Positions 6,993 to 15,067 of a stretch of DNA of 64,000 nucleotides are shown here, in pieces. Numbering within the stretch: the stretch's first letter is position 1; each line of letters begins with the position of its first letter. The DNA lies in NCBI RefSeq assembly GCF_026241105.1, contig NZ_JAPFFT010000006.1:1-64000 (forward strand). The letters are read 5' to 3'. The position numbers and the translations under genes are program-made. The stretch comes from Arthrobacter rhizophilus (GTDB lineage: Bacteria > Actinomycetota > Actinomycetes > Actinomycetales > Micrococcaceae). Below the pieces are notes generated by a model. It had not been told where the DNA came from. It was given only the letters and a program-made list of their open reading frames with translations, and did no database searches.

Positions 6993-8543
6993 GTGACTGT
7001 GCCTACCTCCACCCAGACCGAGCCAAGACAATCCACGAATACACAAGCCGGCACGGCCGCCCGCCGTCCGGGGCTCGGTGCGCAACTGCTGCGCCGGAAG
7101 CCCATCGGGCAGATGGTCAGCGAAGCCGGAAGCAGCGAAAGCGGAACGCCGCTGGTCCGCAGCTTCGGTGTCCTCCAGTTGACGATGATCAGTGTCGGCG
7201 CCACCCTGGGCACCGGGATCCTGGTGATCCTGGGCGAGTCCGTGCCGCTGGCCGGCCCCGCGGTCTGGATTTCCTTCGTGGTGGCCGGCCTTGCTGCCTT
7301 ATTCTCCGCAGTGTCCTACGCGGAAATGGCGGGCCTGGTGCCCGTTGCCGGCTCCAGCTACTCCTACTCCTACGCCACCATGGGCGAAGGCATGGCCTGG
7401 ATCTGTGGTTGGTGCCTCGTCCTCGAATACGCCGTCTCCGTGGCGGCCGTGGCCGTCGGCGCAGGGCAATACGTGAACGAAACCCTGGCAGCGTTCGGGC
7501 AATTCCTGCCGGACGCCATGTCCCAGCCGCCGGGCAGCGGCGGCGTGGTCAACGTCCCCGCCATGGCGATTGTGGTCCTCGCGATGATCCTGCTGGTGCG
7601 CGGCGCCAAGGAGAGCGCCTGGATCAACACTGTGATCGTGGCCATCAAGATTGTCATCCTGCTGTTCTTCTGCGCCGTTGCTTTCACGGCGTTCAATGCC
7701 GGGAACTTCGAACCCCTCATGCCGATGGGAGCCGCAGGCGTCTCGGCCGCCGCATCCCGAGTCTTCTTCTCCTATATCGGCTTCGACGCCGCTTCCACCG
7801 CCGGCGAAGAAGCCCGCAACCCCAAGCGCGACCTGCCCCGGGCAATCCTGCTTTCCATGGTGATCGTGACCAGCATTTACGTTCTGGTTGCCGTGGCCGC
7901 CATCGGCGCCCGCCCCTGGGAGTGGTTCGGCGGCACCGAGGCAGCCCTCGTCCAGATCCTCGAGGAAACCACCCACCAGCCATGGATCGCGCTCGTCTTC
8001 TCCATTGGAGCCGTGCTCGCGATCGCCAGCATTGTGCTGACGGTGCTCTATGGCCAGACCCGCATCCTGCTCTCCATGTCCCGCGACGGACTGGTCCCCG
8101 AAGTCTTCGGCCGCATCTCCCCGCGCACCGGCACCCCGGTGGCCGGAACGCTCATCGTAGGCACCGCCGTCGCACTCACCGCAGGGCTTGTCCCGCTCGG
8201 CGCGCTGGCCGATGCCACCAGCATCGGCACTCTCTTTGCGTTCGCGCTGGTGAACGTCGCCGTCATCTACCTGCGGCGCAACCGCCCTGAGCTCAAGCGC
8301 AGCTTCCGTGTCCCGCTCTACCCGATCACCCCCGTGCTCGGCACGCTGATGTGCGCCTACCTCATGGCCAACCTGGGCGCAGACACCTGGGTGGTGTTCA
8401 GCGGCTGGATGCTCGTGGGGATCGCACTCTACTTCGGCTACGGACGCCGGAACTCCAAGGTAGCGGCGCTGACCGAACAGGAATACCGTGAACTATCCGC
8501 AAGGGTCCCCGACCCGGAAACTGTGAAGGCAGAACTTTCATGA
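6993..8543 (+). CDS. APC-superfamily amino-acid permease
   Basis: A 516-residue inner-membrane transporter with about 12 membrane spans, beginning at about residue 55 (LTMISVGATLGTGILVILG). The helix-1 motif GATLGTGI and the YAEMAGLVPVAGSSYSY block are characteristic of the amino-acid/polyamine/cation transporters. The cytoplasmic GEEARNPKRDLPRAI loop is also conserved. GTG 6993 is chosen because GAAGGGA lies about 8 bases upstream; a longer frame from 6915 has no ribosome binding site. The stop overlaps the oxidase start (ATGA, 8540-8543), so uptake and oxidation of the same amino acid or amine are likely coupled. The substrate is unknown. Confidence 0.9.
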   Translation: MTVPTSTQTEPRQSTNTQAGTAARRPGLGAQLLRRKPIGQMVSEAGSSESGTPLVRSFGVLQLTMISVGATLGTGILVILGESVPLAGPAVWISFVVAGLAALFSAVSYAEMAGLVPVAGSSYSYSYATMGEGMAWICGWCLVLEYAVSVAAVAVGAGQYVNETLAAFGQFLPDAMSQPPGSGGVVNVPAMAIVVLAMILLVRGAKESAWINTVIVAIKIVILLFFCAVAFTAFNAGNFEPLMPMGAAGVSAAASRVFFSYIGFDAASTAGEEARNPKRDLPRAILLSMVIVTSIYVLVAVAAIGARPWEWFGGTEAALVQILEETTHQPWIALVFSIGAVLAIASIVLTVLYGQTRILLSMSRDGLVPEVFGRISPRTGTPVAGTLIVGTAVALTAGLVPLGALADATSIGTLFAFALVNVAVIYLRRNRPELKRSFRVPLYPITPVLGTLMCAYLMANLGADTWVVFSGWMLVGIALYFGYGRRNSKVAALTEQEYRELSARVPDPETVKAELS

Positions 8544-10264
8544 CCACCGCCACCGAATTGCCCACGGAACCCACACCCCGCACGGGGAACACCGGGATTT
8601 CCCAAGCAACGCCGGCCGACGCTCCGATCACCATGCTGAACCCAGACTTCCCCTTCAGCTACGACCACTACCTGGCCCACCCCGACGGCCTGGCGGTTGT
8701 TCCGCCGGAACTGTACGGCACGCAGGTCGCCGTGATCGGCGCCGGCCTCTCGGGACTCGTCACGGCCTACGAGCTCATGAAACTCGGGCTGCGCCCCGTG
8801 GTCTACGAGGCTGACCAGATCGGCGGGCGGCTCCGCACCGCAAGCTTCCCCTCGGCTCCGGGAGTGGTGGCAGATCTCGGCGGCATGCGGTTCCCGGTGT
8901 CCGGCAAAGCGTTCTACCACTACATTGACCTCCTCGGCCTGGACACCCAGGAATTCCCCAACCCGCTCGCGCCCGCAACATCGAGCACGGTGATCGAGTT
9001 GGCCGGGCAGAAGCATTATGCGGCCACGTCCGCGGACCTGCCGGAGTTCTTCCACGAAGTTGCCGCAGCCTGGAAGACCGCAGTGAATGACGGTGCTGCC
9101 TTCCAGAAAATGCAGGAGGCCATCCGTGCCCGCGACACCAAGCGCATCAAGGAGCTATGGAACGAACTGCTGCCGCTCCTGGACGAACAGACCTTCTACG
9201 GCTTCATCGCCGCAAGCAAGTCGTTCAAGGAGGCCGGATTTGCGCACCGCGAGGCGTTCGGGCAGGTAGGTTTCGGCACGGGAGGCTGGGACACCGACTT
9301 CCCCAACTCCATCCTCGAGATCCTGCGCGTTGTCTACACCGACGCCGATGACCAGCACCGGCTCATCACTGGGGGAGCGCAGCGGCTCCCCGAGGCACTG
9401 TGGCACCACGCGCCGTCGGGCATGGCCCACTGGCCCGAGGGCAGCTCGCTGGCATCCTTGCACTCCGGTTCCCCGCGCGGAGCCGTAGACCGCATTGAGC
9501 GCGGCGGGAACGGCGATCTGTTGGTGCGCGAACGTTGGGGCCGCGAAACCGGCTACCCCGCCGTTGTGACCACGTGCCAGTCCTGGTTGCTGTCCACGCG
9601 CATCCACACCCAGGAATCGTTGTTTCCCTCGGAGCTGTGGACCGCGATAGAGCGTTCGCACTACATGCAGTCGTCCAAGACGTTCGTTATGGTGGACCGA
9701 CCGTTCTGGAAGGACATCGACCCGGAAACGGGCCGCGAAGTATTGTCCATGACCCTGACCGACCGGCTCAACCGGGCAACGTACCTGCTCGACGACGGCC
9801 CGGACAAGCCTGCCGTCATCCTGCTTTCCTACACGTGGAACGACGACGCCTTGAAGTGGCTTTCGCTGAGCGCCGAGGAACGCGTCAAGCTCATGCTGCA
9901 CTCGCTTGAGCAGATCTACCCGGGTGTGGACATCGCGAGCCACATTGTGGGCCAGCCCATCACGGTCTCCTGGGAGGCCGACCCCAACTTCATGGGTGCC
10001 TTCAAGGCGAACCTGCCCGGGCACTACCGCTACCAGCAGCGCCTGTTCACGCACTTCAAGCAGGACAAGCTGCCGGAGAGCCAGCGAGGCATCTTCCTGG
10101 CCGGCGACGACGTCTCGTTCACCGCTGGCTGGGCAGAGGGTGCGGTCACCACAGGCCTGAACGCTGTGTGGGGAGTGGTGAACCATCTGGGCGGTTCGTC
10201 CGTGGCTGGCAACCCCGGTCCCGGTGAACTGTTGGACGAACTGGGTCCGATCAGCCTGGACTAG
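8540..10264 (+). CDS. Flavin amine oxidase / L-amino-acid 2-monooxygenase-like enzyme
   Basis: A 574-residue FAD enzyme. The dinucleotide motif VAVIGAGLSGLVTAYE is at residues 63-78, then the GG motif IGGRLRT and DLGGMRFPVSG. The C-terminal flavin-binding motif is GIFLAGDDVSFTAGWAEGA. Length, the DLGGMRFP block and the long substrate domain resemble tryptophan/phenylalanine 2-monooxygenases and L-amino-acid oxidases more than small-amine oxidases. Such enzymes turn an L-amino acid into an amide plus CO2, or into a keto acid plus ammonia and peroxide. A nitrilase/amidase partner would hydrolyse the amide, and a relic of one is present at 1153-1380. It overlaps the permease by 4 bases and shares the CTAG of its stop with the convergent next gene. 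Confidence 0.8.
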   Translation: MTTATELPTEPTPRTGNTGISQATPADAPITMLNPDFPFSYDHYLAHPDGLAVVPPELYGTQVAVIGAGLSGLVTAYELMKLGLRPVVYEADQIGGRLRTASFPSAPGVVADLGGMRFPVSGKAFYHYIDLLGLDTQEFPNPLAPATSSTVIELAGQKHYAATSADLPEFFHEVAAAWKTAVNDGAAFQKMQEAIRARDTKRIKELWNELLPLLDEQTFYGFIAASKSFKEAGFAHREAFGQVGFGTGGWDTDFPNSILEILRVVYTDADDQHRLITGGAQRLPEALWHHAPSGMAHWPEGSSLASLHSGSPRGAVDRIERGGNGDLLVRERWGRETGYPAVVTTCQSWLLSTRIHTQESLFPSELWTAIERSHYMQSSKTFVMVDRPFWKDIDPETGREVLSMTLTDRLNRATYLLDDGPDKPAVILLSYTWNDDALKWLSLSAEERVKLMLHSLEQIYPGVDIASHIVGQPITVSWEADPNFMGAFKANLPGHYRYQQRLFTHFKQDKLPESQRGIFLAGDDVSFTAGWAEGAVTTGLNAVWGVVNHLGGSSVAGNPGPGELLDELGPISLD

Positions 10265-10785
10265 CCCTCCGCGTGCATCTCGCGGTGCGCCGCGGCCAGC
10301 TCCCGGTAGTGGGCGGCGTTGCGCTTCACGCCGTCGAGTTCTTCCTCGCTCAGTTCGCGGCGCACTTTGGCGGGCACTCCGGCAACCAAGGAACGCGGCG
10401 GAATGACAGTTCCTTCGAGCACGACGGCGCCAGCGGCCACGAGCGAACCGGTACCGATCACGGCGCCGTTCAGGATGGTGGCGCTCATGCCGATGAGGCA
10501 GTCGTCCTCCACCGTGCAACCGTGCACGACTGCGCTGTGCCCGACGCTGACGCGCTCGCCTACGGTGCAGGGGAAACCGGGGTCGGCATGCAGGACCACG
10601 TTGTCCTGCAGGTTCGAGCCGGCACCGACGCTTATTGCGGCGGTGTCTGCCCGGACGGACACACCGTAGAAGGCGCTGGAGTCCTCGCCGAGGGTGGCCT
10701 TGCCGATGATCGACGCCGTGGGTGCCACGAAGGCGGTGTCATGGATGACCGGGGTGTCCCCGGCAAAGGTGTAAATGGGAGCCAT
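10261..10785 (-). CDS. Gamma-class carbonic-anhydrase-like hexapeptide protein
   Basis: 174 residues, a left-handed beta-helix made of hexapeptide repeats (IGKATLG, VGERVSVG, IGTGSLVAAGAVVLEG). Putative zinc ligands are His66 (VVLHADPG), His83 (SVGHSAV) and His88 (VVHGC), as in the gamma-carbonic-anhydrase/CaiE/PaaY group. A trimeric cytoplasmic protein is expected. Carbonic anhydrase activity is possible but often absent in this subfamily. The stop codon overlaps that of the amine oxidase on the opposite strand (CTAG, 10261-10264). It reads away from the repeat element at 10822-10887. Confidence 0.85.
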   Translation of the reverse strand: MAPIYTFAGDTPVIHDTAFVAPTASIIGKATLGEDSSAFYGVSVRADTAAISVGAGSNLQDNVVLHADPGFPCTVGERVSVGHSAVVHGCTVEDDCLIGMSATILNGAVIGTGSLVAAGAVVLEGTVIPPRSLVAGVPAKVRRELSEEELDGVKRNAAHYRELAAAHREMHAEG

Positions 10786-10821
10786 GGGCCAAGCCTAGAA
10801 CACGCCGTCTGGCCCGCCCAT

Positions 10822-10887
10822 CCCAACTGACTCGCATTAGGTGTCGTTATGAGCCAGGAGAACGACAACAAATGCGACTCAGTTGGG
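10822..10887. repeat. 66-bp palindromic intergenic repeat, copy 1
   Basis: Two 27-base arms (10822-10848 and 10861-10887) match in inverse at 24 of 27 positions around a 12-base centre. Each arm starts CCCAACTGA on its own strand and ends TGTCGTT. A second copy of exactly the same length and layout is at 11586-11651. Here the arm also supplies the last codons (Pro-Asn-stop) of the methyltransferase gene. It looks like a REP/MITE-type element of this genus. Confidence 0.8.
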
Positions 10888-11568
10888 TGAGGCCGCCGGC
10901 GTTCGGAGGACCAAGAACTGGTAGTGCTGAGTCCATTTCCCAGCGCCCGGCCCGGACTCGGCTCCCGTGCCCTCGGGCCAGGTCTCAAAGTGCTCCACGT
11001 CGCCGTGCGCCCCGAAGATCCGGCGCACGGCGTCGTCGCTCCGCCGGCTGAAGAACCGCCGCGGCTCGTCTTCGTCCTCGGGGTTTAGGACTTCTTCATC
11101 GTCACCGGACCAGAGTCCGACGGCGATTGGCGCGCCGGGTGCGGCGACCCGCACGAGTTCACCGACGACGTCGTGGATTCGAGTGTTGGGGACATGCAGG
11201 AGGGTACTCATGGTCCACACTGCGGGGAACGCGGCGTCGGCGAATGGCAAGTTGCGGCCGCTGGCCACACTCGCGTCCAAGCCCTTGGCCCGTGCCAGGT
11301 GGATGCTTTCCTCGGACAGGTCGACGCCGGTGTAGTGCAGGCCTGCTCGCACGAACTCCAGTCCTTCGACGCCGGTCCCGCAGCCCAGTTCGAACAGCGA
11401 ATGCCTGTGTTCATCCTTGAGTAGACGGATGAACCAATCGCGGCATTCCGCCCGATGCGGCGTCAGGGCCCGGGTGTTCCCGGTGGGGGCCTGCCGGTCG
11501 TAATAAACGGCGAGGTCCGCCTCGTGGTCGACGCTTTCGTCGCTGGATGCCGTCGGGGTCCCGTCCAT
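10879..11568 (-). CDS. Class I SAM-dependent methyltransferase
   Basis: 229 residues from the ATG at 11568. Motif I is LFELGCGTGVEG, the acidic loop TGVDLSEESI follows, and LPFADAAFPAVWTMSTLLHV is motif IV/V. It is a Rossmann-fold methyltransferase of unknown acceptor. The GTG at 11586 would add six residues but lies at the edge of the repeat element and has no Shine-Dalgarno, so ATG 11568 is preferred. The gene is framed on both sides by the 66-bp repeats, and its 3' end is built from repeat 1. This suggests the repeats inserted tightly around it or the gene moved with them. Confidence 0.75.
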   Translation of the reverse strand: MDGTPTASSDESVDHEADLAVYYDRQAPTGNTRALTPHRAECRDWFIRLLKDEHRHSLFELGCGTGVEGLEFVRAGLHYTGVDLSEESIHLARAKGLDASVASGRNLPFADAAFPAVWTMSTLLHVPNTRIHDVVGELVRVAAPGAPIAVGLWSGDDEEVLNPEDEDEPRRFFSRRSDDAVRRIFGAHGDVEHFETWPEGTGAESGPGAGKWTQHYQFLVLRTPAASPN

Positions 11569-11585
11569 GCACCCAGCGTAGGACA

Positions 11586-11651
11586 CCCAACTGACTAGCA
11601 GTAGGTGTCGCTATGAGGCGTCAAAACGACATTAAGTGCGAGTTAGTTGGG
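11586..11651. repeat. 66-bp palindromic intergenic repeat, copy 2
   Basis: Same architecture as 10822-10887: arms 11586-11612 and 11625-11651 start CCCAACT on their own strands, with a centre beginning ATGAG as in copy 1. The two copies are alike but not identical (for example CTCGCATTAGG versus CTAGCAGTAGG). It lies between purU and the methyltransferase. No coding content. Confidence 0.8.
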
Positions 11652-11660
11652 CGGGGAACG

Positions 11661-12521
11661 CTAGTTGAAGACCACCGTGCGGGTTCCGTCCAGAAGGACG
11701 CGGTGTTCGGCATGCCACTGCACCGCCTGCGCGAGGGTGCGGCCCTCGACGTCGCGGCCCATCTGCACGAATTGCTCTGCGGTGCGGGCGTGATCCACGC
11801 GGATGACTTCCTGCTCGATGATGGGACCCTCATCGAGGTCCGCCGTGACGTAGTGGGCAGTGGCGCCGATGATCTTCACTCCCCGTGCATGCGCCTGGTG
11901 ATAAGGCTTGGCACCCTTGAAGGACGGCAAGAAGGAGTGGTGGATGTTGATGGCCTTGCCGCTGAGCTCGGTGCAGAGTTCGTTGGAGAGGACCTGCATG
12001 TAGCGCGCCAGGACAGTCAGCTCGATGCCGTGCTCATGAATGAGCGCAAGGAGTTTCGCCTCGGCTTGGGGCTTGGTGTCCGCGGTGACGGGGATGTGAT
12101 GGAAGGGAATGCCATAGAACTCCGCCAGGCCTTCGAGATCCCGGTGGTTGGACACGATGGCCGGCACCTCGATGGGGAGCGTCCCGGAACGCTGTTGGAA
12201 GAGCAGATCGTTAAGGCAATGTGCGTCCTTTGAACCCAGGATCAAGGTCCGGACCTTCTGGCCCACAGGGTTGATCTGCCACTTCATCCCGAATGCCTCG
12301 GCCACCGGGGCAAGCGCCGAACTCAGTTCAGATTGGGTCGAGGACGTGGTGGCTTCCACCCGCATGAAGAAATTTCCCGTGCTGGGGCTGCCGTATTGCT
12401 GGGAATCGGCGATGTTGCAGCCAGCCTCTAACAATGCGCCTGCAACGGCGTGCACAATTCCGGGCCGGTCCGGGCAGGACAGGGTTACAACAAAAGACGT
12501 GGGCAGGGTGGATTCAGTCAC
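11661..12521 (-). CDS. purU: Formyltetrahydrofolate deformylase
   Basis: 286 residues. The N-terminal ACT domain (about 8-90) starts VVTLSCPDRPGIVHAVAG. The formyltransferase-like domain (about 95-286) has NHRDLEGLAEFYGIPFHHIP, the catalytic block NIHHSFLPSFKGAKPYHQA and GATAHYVTADLDEGPIIEQ. It hydrolyses 10-formyl-THF to THF and formate, balancing one-carbon units for purine synthesis. GTG 12521 is chosen because GGTAGG precedes it; a GTG at 12545 has none. It is divergent from the ZTP-riboswitch/glyA/folD unit, so one-carbon genes cluster here. Confidence 0.92.
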   Translation of the reverse strand: MTESTLPTSFVVTLSCPDRPGIVHAVAGALLEAGCNIADSQQYGSPSTGNFFMRVEATTSSTQSELSSALAPVAEAFGMKWQINPVGQKVRTLILGSKDAHCLNDLLFQQRSGTLPIEVPAIVSNHRDLEGLAEFYGIPFHHIPVTADTKPQAEAKLLALIHEHGIELTVLARYMQVLSNELCTELSGKAINIHHSFLPSFKGAKPYHQAHARGVKIIGATAHYVTADLDEGPIIEQEVIRVDHARTAEQFVQMGRDVEGRTLAQAVQWHAEHRVLLDGTRTVVFN

Positions 12522-12564
12522 ACAGTCAAGCCTACCGTTGCGCACCTGTTGTACTGTTTAAGTC

Positions 12565-12640
12565 GTCGCGACTGGCGTTGGGTGGTGTACCACCAGGGAG
12601 CGGCATTGATGAAGACCACGGATCGTACGCCTGGGCCGAG
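12565..12640 (+). ncRNA. ZTP riboswitch (pfl motif) upstream of glyA-folD
   Basis: The leader contains the pfl-motif blocks in order: CGACTGGCG (12569-12577), GGTGGTGTACCACCAGGGAG (12581-12600) forming the P2 hairpin and junction, and the distal CGTACGCCTGGGC (12624-12636) that makes the pseudoknot. ZTP/ZMP riboswitches sense the alarmone that builds up when 10-formyl-THF is low and switch on folate/purine genes such as glyA and folD, exactly the genes downstream. Block order and target genes make this a firm call; the exact edges are approximate. Confidence 0.93.
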
Positions 12641-12663
12641 GGTCACGTTTTACTGTCGCTGTG

Positions 12664-12689
12664 CCATGCCCCGTAATCAAACGGCATGG
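12664..12689 (+). promoter_or_regulatory. Hairpin between ZTP aptamer and glyA (possible expression platform)
   Basis: CCATGCC (12664-12670) pairs with GGCATGG (12683-12689) across 12 bases, then an A-tract and CCC. It lies between the aptamer and the glyA ribosome binding site (CCAGGAG, 12738-12744). There is no U-run, so if it is the expression platform the control may be translational or Rho-dependent. The hairpin is seen; the role is inferred. Confidence 0.4.
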
Positions 12690-12749
12690 AAAAAACCCAG
12701 CCGGTAGCCTGACCTGTAGAAATACCCGTTGCCTATCCAGGAGATCTTC

Positions 12750-14045
12750 GTGACCACCACCATCACCTCCGCGACCATCAGCAACCAGCCGCTTTCCGAA
12801 CTCGACCCCGAGATCGCAGCGGTTCTGGAACAGGAACTCGGCCGCCAGCGCGGCACCCTGGAAATGATCGCTTCCGAGAACTTTGCGCCCCGCGCCGTCA
12901 TGGAGGCCCAGGGTTCTGTCCTGACCAACAAATACGCCGAAGGCTACCCGGGCAAGCGCTACTACGGTGGCTGCGAATACGTGGACATCGCCGAGCAACT
13001 GGCCATCGACCGCGTGAAGGCCCTCTTCGATGCAGAGTACGCCAACGTGCAGCCGCACTCGGGTGCGCAGGCCAACGCCGCTGCCCTCTCCGCCCTGATC
13101 AACCCGGGCGACAAGATCCTGGGCCTGTCCCTCGCCCACGGTGGCCACCTGACCCACGGCATGAAGCTGAACTTCTCCGGCAAGCTGTACAAGGTTGCCG
13201 CCTACCAGGTTGAAGCAGACACCTTCCGCGTGGACATGGACAAGCTCCGCGAGCAGGCCATTGCCGAGAAGCCGCAGGTGATCATCGCGGGTTGGTCCGC
13301 TTACCCGCGCCACCTCGACTTTGAGGCCTTCCGCTCCATCGCCGACGAGGTTGGCGCGCTTCTCTGGACGGACATGGCCCACTTCGCCGGCCTTGTGGCA
13401 GCAGGCCTGCACCCGAGCCCGGTGCCGCACTCCGACGTCGTCACCTCCACGGTGCACAAGACGCTGTCCGGTCCCCGTTCCGGGGTGATCCTCGCCAAGG
13501 AAGAATGGGCGAAGAAGCTCAACTCCAACGTTTTCCCGGGCCAGCAGGGCGGTCCGCTCATGCACGTGATCGCCGCCAAGGCCGTTGCCTTCAAGATCGC
13601 CGCGGGCGAGGAATTCAAGGAGCGCCAGGAACGAGTCATCGAAGGCGCCAAGATCATCGCGGACCGCCTGAACCAGGCCGATGTTGCCGGAGCCGGCATT
13701 TCCGTCCTGACTGGCGGCACCGATGTCCACTTGGTCCTCGTGGACCTGCGCAACTCGCAGCTGGACGGCCAGCAGGCCGAGGACCTCCTGCACTCGGTGG
13801 GCATCACCGTCAACCGCAACGCCGTTCCGTTCGACCCCCGCCCGCCGATGGTCACGTCCGGCCTGCGGATCGGTACTCCGGCTTTGGCCACCCGCGGATT
13901 CGGTGCTGCTGAGTTCACCGAGGTTGCCGAGATCATCGCTTCGGCGTTGAAGGCCGGTTCCGCCACCGACGTTGAAGCCCTGCAGGCCCGGGTCGACAAG
14001 CTCGCCGCCGACTTCCCGCTGTACCCGCAGCACGAGCAGTGGTGA
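12750..14045 (+). CDS. glyA: Serine hydroxymethyltransferase
   Basis: 431 residues, full length. The PLP lysine lies in [14 protein letters not shown], and the block EMIASENF near the N terminus and [13 protein letters not shown] are standard. It converts serine plus THF to glycine plus methylene-THF in the cytoplasm. GTG 12750 is chosen after CCAGGAGATC; a CTG/TTG-led extension from 12729 has no ribosome binding site. It is the first gene after the ZTP riboswitch and its stop lies 8 bases before the folD ATG, so the two form one operon. Confidence 0.96.
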   Translation: MTTTITSATISNQPLSELDPEIAAVLEQELGRQRGTLEMIASENFAPRAVMEAQGSVLTNKYAEGYPGKRYYGGCEYVDIAEQLAIDRVKALFDAEYANVQPHSGAQANAAALSALINPGDKILGLSLAHGGHLTHGMKLNFSGKLYKVAAYQVEADTFRVDMDKLREQAIAEKPQVIIAGWSAYPRHLDFEAFRSIADEVGALLWTDMAHFAGLVAAGLHPSPVPHSDVVTSTVHKTLSGPRSGVILAKEEWAKKLNSNVFPGQQGGPLMHVIAAKAVAFKIAAGEEFKERQERVIEGAKIIADRLNQADVAGAGISVLTGGTDVHLVLVDLRNSQLDGQQAEDLLHSVGITVNRNAVPFDPRPPMVTSGLRIGTPALATRGFGAAEFTEVAEIIASALKAGSATDVEALQARVDKLAADFPLYPQHEQW

Positions 14046-14053
14046 ACCCGTCC

Positions 14054-14965
14054 ATGGCGCAGACCGCGAAGATCCTCGACGGCAGGGCCGCCGCCGCCGC
14101 CATCAAATCTGAGCTCACTGAGCGCGTCGCTGCCCTGAAGGCCCACGGCGTAACTCCGGGCATTGCCACTGTGCTCGTTGGCGCGGACCCTGCTTCGCAG
14201 CTTTACGTGTCCATGAAGCACAAGCAGTCTGTGGAGATCGGGATGAACTCGATCCAGCGTGAGCTTCCGGCGGATGCCACCCAGGCCCAGGTTGAGGCCC
14301 TCATTGACGAACTCAATGCGGACCCCGCCTGCCACGGCTACATCGTGCAGCTGCCGCTGCCCAAGCACCTAGACACCGACGCGATCCTCGAGCGGATCGA
14401 CCCCGCCAAGGATGCTGACGGCCTGCACCCGACCAACCTGGGCCGGCTGGTGCTCAACGTCAACGGAGAGATCACCTCGCCGCTGCCGTGCACGCCCCGC
14501 GGCGTCATCGAGCTCCTGGAGCGCAACGGCTACAGCCTCGCCGGCAAGCACGTTGTGGTGGTCGGCCGCGGCGTCACGATCGGCCGCTCGATCGGCCTGC
14601 TGCTCACCCGGCGGGCCGTGAACGCCACCGTGACGCTGACGCACACCGGAACCAAGAACCTCTCGGAGCTGCTGCGGCAGGCGGACGTGATTGTGGGCGC
14701 GGCGGGTGCCAAGCACATCGTCAAGGCTGCGGACGTGAAGCCGGGTGCGGCGGTGCTCGACGTCGGTGTAACCCGTGAAACCGACCCCGAGACGGGCAAG
14801 AGCAAGGTCCACGGCGACATCGATCCCGCCGTTGCCGATGTAGCCGGCTGGATTTCGCCGAACCCCGGCGGCGTCGGTCCCATGACCGTGGCGCTGCTCA
14901 TGACCAACGTGGTCGAAGCCGCGGAACGCCAATTGGCAGCGGGAAGCGTCTCCGGCGTCGTCTGA
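14054..14965 (+). CDS. folD: Methylene-THF dehydrogenase / methenyl-THF cyclohydrolase
   Basis: 303 residues. The active-site region [14 protein letters not shown] includes the catalytic Lys, and [21 protein letters not shown] and the NADP loop [13 protein letters not shown] are present. The C-terminal [19 protein letters not shown] is a FolD signature. It oxidises methylene-THF to 10-formyl-THF, using the product of GlyA. ATG 14054 has GGTGA 8 bases upstream; the GTG at 14042 overlapping the glyA stop is an alternative. A strong palindrome follows the gene. Confidence 0.95.
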   Translation: MAQTAKILDGRAAAAAIKSELTERVAALKAHGVTPGIATVLVGADPASQLYVSMKHKQSVEIGMNSIQRELPADATQAQVEALIDELNADPACHGYIVQLPLPKHLDTDAILERIDPAKDADGLHPTNLGRLVLNVNGEITSPLPCTPRGVIELLERNGYSLAGKHVVVVGRGVTIGRSIGLLLTRRAVNATVTLTHTGTKNLSELLRQADVIVGAAGAKHIVKAADVKPGAAVLDVGVTRETDPETGKSKVHGDIDPAVADVAGWISPNPGGVGPMTVALLMTNVVEAAERQLAAGSVSGVV

Positions 14966-14983
14966 TTTTGCTCCCCACCGCCA

Positions 14984-15021
14984 TGTAGGACGCCTACTCC
15001 CTCGGGAGTAGGCGTCCTACA
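14984..15021. promoter_or_regulatory. Perfect 38-bp palindrome between folD and the histidine kinase
   Basis: Arms TGTAGGACGCCTACTCCC (14984-15001) and its exact inverse (15004-15021) enclose TC. It could end glyA-folD transcription, although there is no T-run. The core CTCCC-NN-GGGAGTAGGCG recurs at 16905-16921 behind the response regulator, so it may also be the operator of the two-component system. It lies about 35 bases before a TAGGCT -10-like box (15056-15061) of the kinase gene. Confidence 0.6.
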
Positions 15022-15067
15022 CCGTTAACCCGACGACGCCGGAGCCCACCGCGGCTAGGCTCGGAGC

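Noticed and set aside
9155..10519. Reverse-strand open frame across the amine oxidase and carbonic-anhydrase-like genes
   Set aside because: The forward oxidase has both FAD motifs, and the reverse frame is Arg/His-rich noise.
12558..14033. Long reverse-strand open frame opposite glyA
   Set aside because: A mirror of glyA with no ribosome binding site or family motif. The forward glyA assignment is certain.
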